Positions 27,703 to 35,765 of a stretch of DNA of 51,686 nt are shown here, piece by piece (within the stretch, counting starts at the first letter, position 1; the number at the start of each line of letters is the position of its first letter). Position numbers and translations under genes: made by a program. The notes beneath the pieces are model-generated. The model had not been told where the DNA came from, did not search any database, and saw only the letters and a program-made list of their open reading frames with translations. The stretch covers positions 1 to 51,686 of the forward strand of contig NZ_LMKA01000056.1 of the NCBI RefSeq assembly GCF_001421435.1, read 5' to 3'. The stretch comes from Chryseobacterium sp. Leaf201 (GTDB taxonomy: Bacteria; Bacteroidota; Bacteroidia; Flavobacteriales; Weeksellaceae).

Positions 27703-27873
27703 TTATAATCTGAGCCTTTCTTCAAAAATAAGCATAAATTGGTTGAGAACAATGCCACAATTGTGAATAGGGTTAGACCATTTTTTTGTGGATTTTTTCA
27801 AAGCATGGTAAGCGGATTCCTCAGTCGACAACAATAGAAGATGTTGAGCTTCTTTCACTTGAATTGGAGAATT
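27703..27873 (-). mobile_element. C-terminal relic of an IS256 (Mutator)-family transposase
   Basis: On the minus strand a frame without start reads QVKEAQHLLLLSTEESAYHA, LKKSTKKWSNPIHNCGIVLN and QFMLIFEERLRL before the stop. IS256-type transposases end in a very similar way: alternating helices, then the motif KWxxPIxNWGxxxxQxxxxFExRL. The catalytic core and terminal repeats are missing. It shows past insertion activity at the island edge. Confidence 0.7.
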
Positions 27874-27924
27874 TTAACTTCATATATTTTGTTTCCCGAA
27901 TGAAGCTTTCTTAGGTCGTGCTTC

Positions 27925-28656
27925 TTATATATCATTTAATTCAATTCTCATTGTCCGAATTAGGTCTTTTTTTATTTCTTCTACTTGCATCCCCATTCCC
28001 ATTACCGCTTCTTTCGCAATATTTATAGCTTCTTCATTGTTGTTAATAATTAGTACAGCCATTTTACTTACTAATTTATTACTTTCATTCAGAAGCATTT
28101 CAAAACCTTTTTCCAAATAATCTAACTTCATTACAACTTCGTCACTTGCGGTTATTTTAATACTATTGGTTTCGTGTCTAAGTTTAACTAAATCTTTGTT
28201 TGAGTCAATAATTAATGCTTGAGTCTTTTTTTGAAAGACAATCAATGCTTTTTTTTCTGCGCCCACTGTATTAGCGTTAGTTGCATTTCTATTATACTCT
28301 TCTAAAACATCTTTCAACTTATCAATTCCATTAGTATTTAAATTTGAGTTTAAAGTATCCAACATGGAAAAAAATTCGATATAAGATTTAGTTTTAGTTT
28401 CATACCTATTTTTTCTTTTAGTAATATCTAATTGATGATCTCGTTTTAGTTCCTCAAGTTGTCTATTATAGTTAGATTTTATTTCTTCCGCTTCTTGTAT
28501 AAGCTTTTTATTATCTCTCTTTAGTCTTCTTTGCTTTGCACTCTCAATAATATACACAGCTATGCCAGATACAATAGCACCACCAATACCAGTGGAAAGA
28601 CCCCGGATTATTTCAGGCGAGATATTTAAATTTTCAAACATATTATTAATTTTCAA
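27925..28656 (-). CDS. Membrane-anchored coiled-coil protein, unknown
   Basis: The 243-residue protein has one membrane segment near the N-terminus (STGIGGAIVSGIAVYIIE, about residues 20-38). It is followed by a strongly basic, then charged coiled coil (SAKQRRLKRDNKKLIQEAEE, IKSNYNRQLEELKRDHQL) and a long helical C-terminal domain with an acidic end. The second Met at residue 6 is an alternative start. The gene begins 10 bases after a stop-interrupted ORF (28666-29016) on the same strand, so the two probably formed one operon. No family recognised. A single TM plus coiled coil is common for envelope-associated members of defence modules, but that is only suggestive. Confidence 0.65.
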   Translation of the reverse strand: MKINNMFENLNISPEIIRGLSTGIGGAIVSGIAVYIIESAKQRRLKRDNKKLIQEAEEIKSNYNRQLEELKRDHQLDITKRKNRYETKTKSYIEFFSMLDTLNSNLNTNGIDKLKDVLEEYNRNATNANTVGAEKKALIVFQKKTQALIIDSNKDLVKLRHETNSIKITASDEVVMKLDYLEKGFEMLLNESNKLVSKMAVLIINNNEEAINIAKEAVMGMGMQVEEIKKDLIRTMRIELNDI

Positions 28657-28665
28657 ACAAATGTA

Positions 28666-29016
28666 TTAAATAGTAATCGAAAATTTTCTAAAACTTGAAT
28701 TGTAAGCCAATTCTGGATTTGCAATAACTACATTTCTCCAATACAAATATTTCTCATCTTTTCCCTGACTATTGGTTCTTTCAAATAAGTAAAAGATTAA
28801 TAAAGCCGTTTGTGAGGTCCGGAAATCTCTAGACATCCATTCATCTGTGTTCTCTTCAATAGACTCTTAATATGACATAATGCCTTTGAAGTATGTATGA
28901 CCAATAAAAATCGATGCAGAAGTGAAAACATTGATTTCGCGAATCTTTTTCTTCTTCTCCGAAGCCCCATGTGTTAAATATCCGATAAAAGTAGTAATAG
29001 AGCTAAGAGGTACGAT
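28666..29016 (-). pseudogene. Unknown gene interrupted by one in-frame stop
   Basis: One minus-strand frame runs 351 bases with a single internal TAA at 28867-28869. It reads IVPLSSITTFIGYLTHGASE, KKKKIREINVFTSASIFIGH, TYFKGIMSY, stop, ESIEENTDEWMSRDFRTSQT, ALLIFYLFERTNSQGKDEKY, LYWRNVVIANPELAYNSS and ends in FRKFSITI. Both halves look genuinely coding and are in phase, so a point mutation, or less likely readthrough, explains it. The ATG expected upstream (near 29034) is in another frame, implying a second lesion or a lost start. No family recognised. Confidence 0.55.
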
Positions 29017-29061
29017 TCATTGTTTTTGTCATTCTATTATTGTGTTGTATTCGCAAAGTCA

Positions 29062-29865
29062 TTACTTGAACCACCTTAATGTGGATGTGGGATAATTTAT
29101 AAATGGATTTTTCAAAATTCGTTTTTTATAATAATTATCAATTATTTCTTCCAAACACTTCTCTTTAAAGACTCTTCCTATTTCAATGTCATCACCTAAC
29201 CTTCCAGCGTAAATTCCCAGAAAGTTTACAGCAACTCCTGGCCCTCCCATCATTTTACCATCCATATTAATCATACCTGTTTTTACAGAATATACAGGTG
29301 AGCCACTCATTCCCTCTCTTGTAGAAGCGTCAATTAAAAATTGAGGTTTTTCATCATGGTCAACTTGCATTTCGCTTGCAATATGACCTGTTTTCCAAAT
29401 AGGTAGTTTCCCCGAAGTACTAATTCCTTTTGGAAATCCCACAATTGAACAATTATCTGTAATGTCTTTATCAAACTGCTTTTCCCAAACACCTTCCCAA
29501 ATATTAAAATATTCAACATCTTTGAAGGTAGGAAGCTTTATAGCTACAACGTCTATTTCATTACCTCTTGGATGCATCAAGTAAGTCGGTTTGAAATTTT
29601 CATCAATTAAATCTATTCTTTTTGGCTCCCATTCACTTATACTTCCTTTTTTCAAAAAGTGCACTATAAGATATTCTGGTTCTGAGAACTTGCCTAGATC
29701 AGCATTTGTTTCTGGATTTTTACCCGTTACACAATGCCAGTTAGTTACAAGAAAGTAGTCATTATAATATCTTGCAGTAAATGCAGTTCCTATCGCGATC
29801 GGATTTTCAGATCCTTCATGTAAAAAACACTCTATAAATACAGAGCATTTTGTTAAATAATTCAT
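29062..29865 (-). CDS. Trypsin-like serine peptidase
   Basis: The 267-residue protein has no signal peptide. A full chymotrypsin/HtrA-type triad is visible: FLVTNWHCVTG with His44, GNEIDVVAIKL with Asp105, and REGMSGSPVY with Ser187. The N-terminal strand GTAFTARYYNDYFLV fits the family. Cytosolic trypsin-like peptidases of this compact type often occur in bacterial conflict islands, either as stand-alone genes or fused to sensor domains. No extra domain is present here. It lies upstream, on the same strand, of the interrupted ORF and the coiled-coil protein, and may act with them. Confidence 0.85.
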   Translation of the reverse strand: MNYLTKCSVFIECFLHEGSENPIAIGTAFTARYYNDYFLVTNWHCVTGKNPETNADLGKFSEPEYLIVHFLKKGSISEWEPKRIDLIDENFKPTYLMHPRGNEIDVVAIKLPTFKDVEYFNIWEGVWEKQFDKDITDNCSIVGFPKGISTSGKLPIWKTGHIASEMQVDHDEKPQFLIDASTREGMSGSPVYSVKTGMINMDGKMMGGPGVAVNFLGIYAGRLGDDIEIGRVFKEKCLEEIIDNYYKKRILKNPFINYPTSTLRWFK

Positions 29866-30049
29866 GTGTTTAGTTATTTACTTTCAATATACAAAAGATT
29901 ATCCACTCAATAGTCAACTTGTTGAGGTTTCCGTAGAGAGTTTGCAGGAATTCGAACGCCTTTTCCGCATGCTTCATAGTGAAAGGTTACTCATATATTC
30001 CTGATACGATGTAAGTTTTTTATAGTTTTTTATTATAAATGTCTTACGG

Positions 30050-30991
30050 ATGAAAAATTATTATAAATTTACCATTGCAATGGAAGATACTAATATAAAG
30101 ATCAAATTAGACTTAGCAGAAAATGTTGATGTCGAGTTAGATAAGATGTCAATAACGGCTTTAGAGTCGTTTTTGAAAGTCACTAATGCGTTAAAAAACA
30201 TTGCAGCTGCTGTATCTGAAAATGTTGTCTTCTCAATTGAAAAAGGTTCTGCGGCGGCTGTAGTTCATGGTTCTAAATATGAAATTCAGACGATTTATGG
30301 GAAAATAGATGAAGCCATAGAAGGTAAATCAGACGATGGAATTATTACTAAAAATCTTCGTGATATTCAGAATGAAATTAAGAACGATGTTTTACAATAT
30401 CAATTTTTTTATTCCAATATTAAGCTAGAGGAAAGAATTAAGAACGCCACTAAGATCAAAAAAAAATCTAAATACAAATCTTATAGAAATGAATTTAGAA
30501 TTCTTACCGGTAAATTTAATGAGGTAGGTGGGCAAACCATCAATTATCATTTAGAATATCCTGGTGGCGGTCAGGAAACTATTGATTGTACAATTTCTGA
30601 AGCTTTAGAACTTAAAGATTTTTTATTTCAAAATATATCATGTTTAGTAAAAAAGAAGATTGCTGAAAATGATATAGCAAAACCAACTTTTATTCATTGC
30701 ACATTTTTAGCTGCAGATCAAATTTCACGTTTTAGAAATTTTGTTGATCTATTACATGAGAAAGACGATATTATTGATAGATTAGATTTAATATATGATT
30801 TTTTTGATAGCTCTCCTTCAGTAATTGCTGATATGGCTGCCATGTTAAAAGCCTCCATAAATTTATTTGATGATATCAATGAATTAAAAACCTTACTGAT
30901 TATAAGTAAGGGCATGAAAGATAATGAACACATAAAAAATATACGAAATAGTGTACTAAGTAATTTTGAACTTCAAATGAACAAACTGTAA
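30050..30991 (+). CDS. Unknown 313-residue protein, first gene of an accessory operon
   Basis: The protein is soluble with no signal peptide. The N-terminal 90 residues (NIKIKLDLAENVDVELDKMS, LESFLKVTNALKNIAA) look alpha/beta. A middle domain contains RILTGKFNEVGGQTINYHLE and QETIDCTISEALELKDFLF, resembling a small beta-barrel domain I have seen in uncharacterised bacterial proteins, and the C-terminus is helical. An alternative start is Met11 at 30080. The next gene starts one base after its stop, so they are strictly coupled. Codon use is AT-rich compared with the flanks. Function unknown, candidate sensor or scaffold of a conflict system. Confidence 0.65.
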   Translation: MKNYYKFTIAMEDTNIKIKLDLAENVDVELDKMSITALESFLKVTNALKNIAAAVSENVVFSIEKGSAAAVVHGSKYEIQTIYGKIDEAIEGKSDDGIITKNLRDIQNEIKNDVLQYQFFYSNIKLEERIKNATKIKKKSKYKSYRNEFRILTGKFNEVGGQTINYHLEYPGGGQETIDCTISEALELKDFLFQNISCLVKKKIAENDIAKPTFIHCTFLAADQISRFRNFVDLLHEKDDIIDRLDLIYDFFDSSPSVIADMAAMLKASINLFDDINELKTLLIISKGMKDNEHIKNIRNSVLSNFELQMNKL

Positions 30992-30992
30992 T

Positions 30993-31634
30993 ATGTTGGA
31001 GCTCATAAATACTGCCACAGAAAAAAATTATAAAAGCGATTTCATTGCAATAGGTTGTTGGAAAGATGGCGATGGAAACCCTTTTCATTCTGTATTTATT
31101 ATAAAGTATAATAATGAAACATATCAGTATCATTACACCGGGGAAGATACTGATGCTATCAAATACGATAAAGATATAAGATCAAATTGTTTTCATAAAA
31201 TTACTTTTACGATTCATCCACACATCATTCCTTCATTTATAATGATGTGCAAACAAATTCAAAAAAAGGCAAATCCTAGATATGGTTTCTTTTATACAGG
31301 TGAATATTTTGACTTGAATGGTCAACATTTTTCTGAAAAGGAGATTGGTCAAACAATGACATGTACAGGGTTTTGCCTGAATGTTCTCAAAGGATTCTTA
31401 GAAGAGAATTATATTGATTATACTGAGTGGACTGAAGAAACCCATCAGGAGTATAATTATTTACAAAATTTTGCTGACGATCATGGTTTGAATGTTGAAG
31501 ATATTGCAGAATCTCATCGCAGAATTTCACCCTTAGATCTGATATGCTCTGCATATTTTTCAGATTTACCAATAAAAAAAGAAAGTATTAATTCAAAAAA
31601 AGAAGAGGTATCTACTTATTTAGAATTTTCTTAA
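30993..31634 (+). CDS. Unknown 213-residue protein, possibly a permuted papain-like cysteine peptidase
   Basis: The gene starts one base after the 313-residue partner. Near the N-terminus GNPFHSVFIIKYNNETYQYH offers a His before a beta-strand. Around residue 117 QTMTCTGFCLNVLKGFL offers a Cys at the head of a helix. His before Cys is the order in circularly permuted NlpC/P60 or papain-like enzymes (YiiX-type). The segment RYGFFYTGEYFDLNGQHFSE between them is strand-rich. There is no signal peptide or membrane segment. If active it would be a cytosolic peptidase, amidase or transferase. This is fold inference from motif order, not proof. Confidence 0.6.
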   Translation: MLELINTATEKNYKSDFIAIGCWKDGDGNPFHSVFIIKYNNETYQYHYTGEDTDAIKYDKDIRSNCFHKITFTIHPHIIPSFIMMCKQIQKKANPRYGFFYTGEYFDLNGQHFSEKEIGQTMTCTGFCLNVLKGFLEENYIDYTEWTEETHQEYNYLQNFADDHGLNVEDIAESHRRISPLDLICSAYFSDLPIKKESINSKKEEVSTYLEFS

Positions 31635-31729
31635 AATACTTTCTTTACATACTCATTTTAAAATACATTAATACTATTTTTGACATGTTTCGTAACTTTA
31701 TCATATTAATTAAAATAAAGAAACGATAT

Positions 31730-32002
31730 ATGTCTTTAGTTTTTGACACAAAAGAGAAAGAGTTAATACTCGCAGCTATTAATATAGCTAAACAAAATTA
31801 TGATGATAAGAAAGATTCAGATTATCTTGAATTGGTAGAAATAGAAGACGAAATTAAGTTTGAAAATGTTTTTCTATCAAGAAAGCAAATCAGCAATATT
31901 GAATCTATAACCGGTCCATTATTAGATTTTCCGAAAAAATATCAGCAGATGGAAATCTACGATTTAGAAACAAAACTTAATGAATATGTAGAATTACCAT
32001 AA
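31730..32002 (+). CDS. Small acidic hypothetical protein
   Basis: The protein has 90 residues from the ATG at 31730 (MSLVFDTKEKELILAAINIA). The frame opens at an ATG at 31685, but those 15 residues (MFRNFIILIKIKKRY) look like translated leader. The protein is acidic and helical (KKDSDYLELVEIEDEIKFEN, RKQISNIESITGPLLDFPKK). It is in the same orientation as the 313/213 pair, 95 bases downstream. It has the size of an antitoxin or regulatory subunit, but no motif supports that. Confidence 0.5.
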   Translation: MSLVFDTKEKELILAAINIAKQNYDDKKDSDYLELVEIEDEIKFENVFLSRKQISNIESITGPLLDFPKKYQQMEIYDLETKLNEYVELP

Positions 32003-32304
32003 GTCGTAATAATGAAAATATTGTAACCACAATACCCAAAGACACTCAAGTCTATATCTCCATTAAAGAGAATAAAAAAAATTACAAAAAAATAAAATGG
32101 CGAAACTATTCCGGCTTGGCTTATAACCCAAGTTATACCTCTTATAGCACTTACACACCGGCTAAAAGCTACAATACATCAACATTTTCGTACAATTACA
32201 CTCCAAGCAAAAGCAGCGGGAGAATAGTGCATGTAAAAGGCTACACAAGAAAAAATGGAACCTATGTAAGCCCACATACAAGAAGTGCTCCGAGAAGAAG
32301 ATGA
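31984..32304 (+). pseudogene. Startless SH3-like/GYTRKNGTY gene relic
   Basis: An open frame runs from after a TGA (31981) to the stop at 32304. It reads ENIVTTIPKDTQVYISIKEN, KKNYKKIKWRNYSGLAYNPS, YTSYSTYTPAKSYNTSTFSY and GRIVHVKGYTRKNGTYVSPH, ending RSAPRRR. The first part resembles the second half of a bacterial SH3 domain (the xVTxxPKGTxV turn, KIKWxxxxGYV). The second part is the VHVKGYTRKNGTYV tail seen in many small exported proteins. No ATG exists in frame. A TTG at 32116 would leave only 62 residues. The signal peptide and half of the SH3 domain are therefore missing. Confidence 0.55.
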
Positions 32305-32479
32305 TTAATCCTATTAATAAAATAGAATTAAAACCCTGACAAAAGTTGGGATTTTTTTGATATTTGGAAATTATAATCCAAGTAAGCTGATATCTGTAAA
32401 TTACCTTCAAAACAACTTACCGTAATTAGAAAATAATTGGTTTACATGAAATAAATTCTCAAAATTGCAAGAAAAAATT

Positions 32480-33424
32480 ATGATTACAGATAATATTTAT
32501 TTTACCCAAAAAACTTATCCTATTATTCAGCAAATAGAAAATGAAATGGATGATGCTATAATTGCAGAAAAATTTTTGTTTAGAAGCTTTACTAGAGAAG
32601 AAATGTATAATGTCTACTGCTCTATTTTCTATGAATTTCCATATAGAATAATTCCCAAAAATGATTTTATTGGTATATCTATAAATGCTCTTGAAGTTTT
32701 AGATGGGGGTAGTTCATTTGATGAACATCAGGATAAAAATAAACTGTACGATTTCCAAATTCAAGAATTTTTTGAAAGACGAAAATCTTTTGATCCAAAA
32801 AACTGTTTAGAAACTGTAGAATTCTTTATAGATGAATACTTCATTAAGTTAGTTTTTCAATTTGATAAGTTCATAGAAAGCGCAAAAACATTTCCTTCTT
32901 TCCTCGGTATTAATGATGAACAAATCATATTACTAAATTTAATAAAACATTATAGATCAACACTTTCAAATGAAAGCATACAGATAGATTTCTTTTGGGC
33001 AATACAATTGCCTAAGAAAATAAACGATCAATTAATTCTTTTACTAATTGAGTATTTAGAACAAAGAGTTGCAATTTTGAATATAAAAACAAAAGATATC
33101 ATTTTCGAAAATAAAAATAGTGTTTTTCCGGAGTTTCAAAATAAAATAATATGGAATGGAAACCAGCAACAGCTTTGCGAGTTATTTCTAAAGTTGAAGG
33201 AGAATAAGTGGGTTGAAGATTTTGAAGAAGGTAACTTGAAATTGTTTGTGAGTTCGTTATGTAATCTATTCGATATAAAAAAAACTAAGAAAAAAGATAC
33301 ATCGGATGAAATAACTTCTCTCTATCAAATTTTTAAAGGAGAAATAATTGATGGAAAGAAAACTTATCCATTTTTAGAAAAACCCCGATATAAAAAGGTC
33401 ATTAAGGAAATAAATAAAAACTAA
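32480..33424 (+). CDS. Unknown 314-residue protein
   Basis: The start is taken as ATG at 32480 (MITDNIYFTQKTYPIIQQIE). The frame also has a TTG at 32465. The protein is soluble, helical and rich in Lys, Ile and Phe: DDAIIAEKFLFRSFTREEMY, ECxx-free, with FFIDEYFIKLVFQFDKFIES and LLLIEYLEQRVAILNIKTKD. The C-terminal 80 residues (GNQQQLCELFLKLKENKWVE, SSLCNLFDIKKTKKKD) resemble the tail of RteC-like or other Bacteroidota mobile-element regulators (LxxLxxxNWI), but this is weak. It converges on the SIR2 gene, with a shared terminator between them. Confidence 0.55.
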   Translation: MITDNIYFTQKTYPIIQQIENEMDDAIIAEKFLFRSFTREEMYNVYCSIFYEFPYRIIPKNDFIGISINALEVLDGGSSFDEHQDKNKLYDFQIQEFFERRKSFDPKNCLETVEFFIDEYFIKLVFQFDKFIESAKTFPSFLGINDEQIILLNLIKHYRSTLSNESIQIDFFWAIQLPKKINDQLILLLIEYLEQRVAILNIKTKDIIFENKNSVFPEFQNKIIWNGNQQQLCELFLKLKENKWVEDFEEGNLKLFVSSLCNLFDIKKTKKKDTSDEITSLYQIFKGEIIDGKKTYPFLEKPRYKKVIKEINKN

Positions 33425-33516
33425 AGCAAATTATCTTTTAAATACTAAAATAGACAGCCTCTAATATTGACATGATTTGGAATTTTATGTTACATTTCAT
33501 ATCAGTTTTTTCCTAA

Positions 33517-33555
33517 TGTAAGAACAAAAAATGCGAAAGTCTTGACTGCTTCGCA
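33517..33555. repeat. Direct repeat copy A beside the SIR2 gene
   Basis: This copy reads GTAAGAACAAAAAATGCGAA, then AGTCTTGACTGCTTCGCA. It corresponds closely to copy B at 34817-34857 (GTAAGAAAAATAAAAATGCG, then AGACTCTAGACTGTTTTGCA). Copy A is also the terminator hairpin. Confidence 0.55.
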
Positions 33556-33559
33556 TTTT
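33528..33559. terminator. Bidirectional terminator between the 314-residue and SIR2 genes
   Basis: AAAATGCGAA (33528-33537) and TTCGCATTTT (33550-33559) form a perfect 10-bp stem with a 12-base loop. A-rich and T-rich flanks permit termination from both converging genes. Confidence 0.7.
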
Positions 33560-33576
33560 CATTATAGTTTAAATTA

Positions 33577-34800
33577 TTATTTTTGAATCCTTATGTTTGA
33601 AAGTATAGTAGGTATTTCGTCATACGAATCTATCCAAATTGTTTTAATTCCTAGAGATAATAAATCATTTTCCTCAAAAACCTCAATTAAATCTGTTAAA
33701 TTCTGAACAAATTCATCAAATTGTTCTTCCTTAATAGCTTCTTTATCATTTTCTTTAATCCATTTTGTTAAACCTTTTATAATGTATTCCCTATTATATC
33801 TCGATTTGATTAAATAATGACTTCCATTCCTTTCAAATCTTTGCTCATTTGCGATATCTAAGAGTCGTCTTGTGTTAGGATCCGTTAAAGATGTTCCTAT
33901 AAATAAACAATTAAACTCTCTAAATTTATTTATTTGAACGATATTATTCCAACTATAAGTATCTCCATACTGCTGATGATAAAAATTTTCACCAAATGTA
34001 ATTCTATTAAGTTCGGTTAAATCTCCTTTGTGAGGAAGATACCCATGAACATGATAAATCGGCAAGTCTGACGGCAAAATCTCCTGCCCATTACCAAAAA
34101 TTGATTTGTATGGCAAATCCATTTTAAGTTTATCAATATTTTGTTCTAATAAATCATCAAAATTATAAGTAATAATAGAATTTAAATTAGGACTCTTTCC
34201 TGCCGCTATACAAAACTTAACAATTTCATCCATGAGTTTAGATTCTTTCATAGAATCTATCTCTTTATATAGAATTTTTCTAACTTCTTCTTCAAATAAA
34301 ATTTCGTTCTCATCATAGTATTTTTGAAGGTATCTTCCAGCAATCAAAGGATTTGGACTAAAGATAAATGAAAATAACTCGGCGATCAATGATGAATTTT
34401 CTTTTTTATTTAATGTTGTAACCATTAACTTTTGCAGTAATAGCTGCCAATTGGGAAGACCATATGTCATCGAAACCCCGGCTCCTAAAACTAAAACTAA
34501 CTTACCTTCTTTAAAATCTTTATTAACATCCTTAATATCTACACTTCTGTCTTTTTTATTTACTACATACTCAGAAGCCAATGAAATTTCCTTAGTTTGT
34601 TTCAAGGTTTTTTGCAAGTCAATTAAAGTACTGGAACTTGTCATTGCTTCCATGATTTTTCGTGTATTTTCAGACACATCCAGAATTCTTGCAATATTTG
34701 AGAAATCTGGATATAATGCTTTATAATCAGGAATTGCAGGATTCCAAACAGGATTGGTCAGTTGATCAATAAGTTCTTGTGGAGTTTTCTTTTTAGCCAT
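33577..34800 (-). CDS. SIR2-family NAD-binding protein, probable antiphage NADase
   Basis: The 407-residue protein has an N-terminal helical region (1-95) and then a SIR2-like Rossmann domain. Visible motifs are GKLVLVLGAGVSMTYGLPNW (GAG at 106-108), SIITYNFDDLLEQNI with Asn213, IYHVHGYLPH with His252, and CLFIGTSLTDPNTRRLLDIA. All NAD-binding and catalytic positions expected of defence-type SIR2 proteins are present. Family members such as those of Thoeris, DSR or SIR2-HerA kill infected cells by NAD depletion. None of the known partner genes (TIR, HerA, Argonaute) is adjacent, so it may act alone or with an island neighbour. A TACTTTTG promoter element sits 13 bases before the start. Confidence 0.85.
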   Translation of the reverse strand: MAKKKTPQELIDQLTNPVWNPAIPDYKALYPDFSNIARILDVSENTRKIMEAMTSSSTLIDLQKTLKQTKEISLASEYVVNKKDRSVDIKDVNKDFKEGKLVLVLGAGVSMTYGLPNWQLLLQKLMVTTLNKKENSSLIAELFSFIFSPNPLIAGRYLQKYYDENEILFEEEVRKILYKEIDSMKESKLMDEIVKFCIAAGKSPNLNSIITYNFDDLLEQNIDKLKMDLPYKSIFGNGQEILPSDLPIYHVHGYLPHKGDLTELNRITFGENFYHQQYGDTYSWNNIVQINKFREFNCLFIGTSLTDPNTRRLLDIANEQRFERNGSHYLIKSRYNREYIIKGLTKWIKENDKEAIKEEQFDEFVQNLTDLIEVFEENDLLSLGIKTIWIDSYDEIPTILSNIRIQK

Positions 34801-34812
34801 CTCAGTTTTTCA

Positions 34813-34820
34813 CAAAAGTA
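34813..34820 (-). promoter_or_regulatory. -7 element TACTTTTG of the SIR2 gene
   Basis: On the minus strand TACTTTTG matches TAnnTTTG and lies 13 bases before the ATG at 34800, supporting that start. Confidence 0.5.
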
Positions 34821-34857
34821 AGAAAAATAAAAATGCGAGACTCTAGACTGTTTTGCA
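34817..34857. repeat. Direct repeat copy B beside the SIR2 gene
   Basis: This is a degenerate copy of the element at 33517-33555, in the same orientation, with ATGCGA and GACTG held in register. Together the two copies bracket the SIR2 gene precisely (end of gene 33577, start 34800). Confidence 0.55.
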
Positions 34858-34993
34858 CTATATTGGATATTATAATTAAAAAAATCTGATCTTAGTTCCA
34901 GTTATTCTGCTTTCTTATCCCAGCTCTCTGAAGTTTTCTGACTTATTTTAAGTTTATTAACCTTTTATTATATTTGTACTGAACTACCAGCCA

Positions 34994-35483
34994 ATGCACA
35001 AAAATAACACTTCACCACTTAATCCCAAGCCATCTACATCGACAGCAAATATAGAATCCTATTCTTTTGAGGGGTAATAAATGTGTGGTAGTCTATAGGA
35101 ATAATGGTAAGTTCTACTCCTATAATCAGAGCAAAATCCCATTCTACAATCAGCTCTGAAAACTCAAAAAGCAGAACGTATTTTCAGTTATTTTAAAAGG
35201 AATTGCAGAGACCATTGCTTGAAAACAGAGGAAAGCCGATAATATTCCTGCCCATAGCTATACGAGTATCGGTTTTATTTCTGAAACTTCCGTTTTTTCC
35301 AATTACCTGGATCAAACACGACCGGAGAAAAATAGACATCCCTCTCCTGTTGAGATTTTCACGTTTGGTTTTACACTCAGCAAAAAGTCTGGGGTAAATG
35401 AAGCGTTCTCAAGTCTGTTAAGTGGTATTGAAGGCAAGATGACTCAATTCTCGATAAAGGATTTATTTTACGCCAAACAATGA
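34994..35483 (+). pseudogene. Decayed unknown gene with C-terminal part preserved
   Basis: A plus-strand ORF from ATG 34994 reads MHKNNTSPLNPKPSTSTANI, ESYSFEG and two stops. In a second frame follow VVVYRNNGKFYSYNQSKIPF and VFSVILKGIAETIA. In a third frame come ADNIPAHSYTSIGFISETSV, FSNYLDQTRPEKNRHPSPVE, IFTFGFTLSKKSGVNEAFSS and LLSGIEGKMTQFSIKDLFYA, with a stop at 35481-35483. The pieces read as one protein broken by at least two frameshifts and stops. I do not recognise the family. Confidence 0.5.
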
Positions 35484-35735
35484 ACTGTGCTCCCAAGCTT
35501 GATCGCAGACCAGATGGGTAAAATAGGATTTATCTCCTGTTTTTGCTTCCGTGAAAATTTCAGATTCAAACCGGATCTTCAGTTCCCAGCTATCCCATTT
35601 TCTCATCCCCTTTTGATAAGGGCTGAAACTGCATTGGACTTCAAAATATTGCTTTTTAGAGTCCCCTAAAAATTCTACAATAATGCTTTTGGCTTTGACC
35701 TGTACTTCTTCCCGTATCATTGCTTTGAGTTTCAT
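35463..35735 (-). CDS. Hypothetical 90-residue protein
   Basis: The protein begins MKLKAMIREEVQVKAKSIIV and continues EFLGDSKKQYFEVQCSFSPY with beta-strand alternation. It ends YFTHLVCDQAWEHSSLFGVK. It is compact and cytosolic, with no known domain. Its 3' end overlaps the end of the decayed plus-strand gene by 21 bases. A palindrome (35766-35783) lies about 30 bases upstream. Degraded DNA resembling its last 60 bases recurs at 49207-49268, which suggests a multicopy flavobacterial family. Confidence 0.6.
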   Translation of the reverse strand: MKLKAMIREEVQVKAKSIIVEFLGDSKKQYFEVQCSFSPYQKGMRKWDSWELKIRFESEIFTEAKTGDKSYFTHLVCDQAWEHSSLFGVK

Positions 35736-35765
35736 TGACCATTTTTTGCTAAGCTATTACAGTAA

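Noticed and set aside
35203..35397. Plus-strand ORF of 64 codons
   Set aside because: A different frame over the same bases carries a clear C-terminal protein remnant ending at 35483, so this frame is a shadow.
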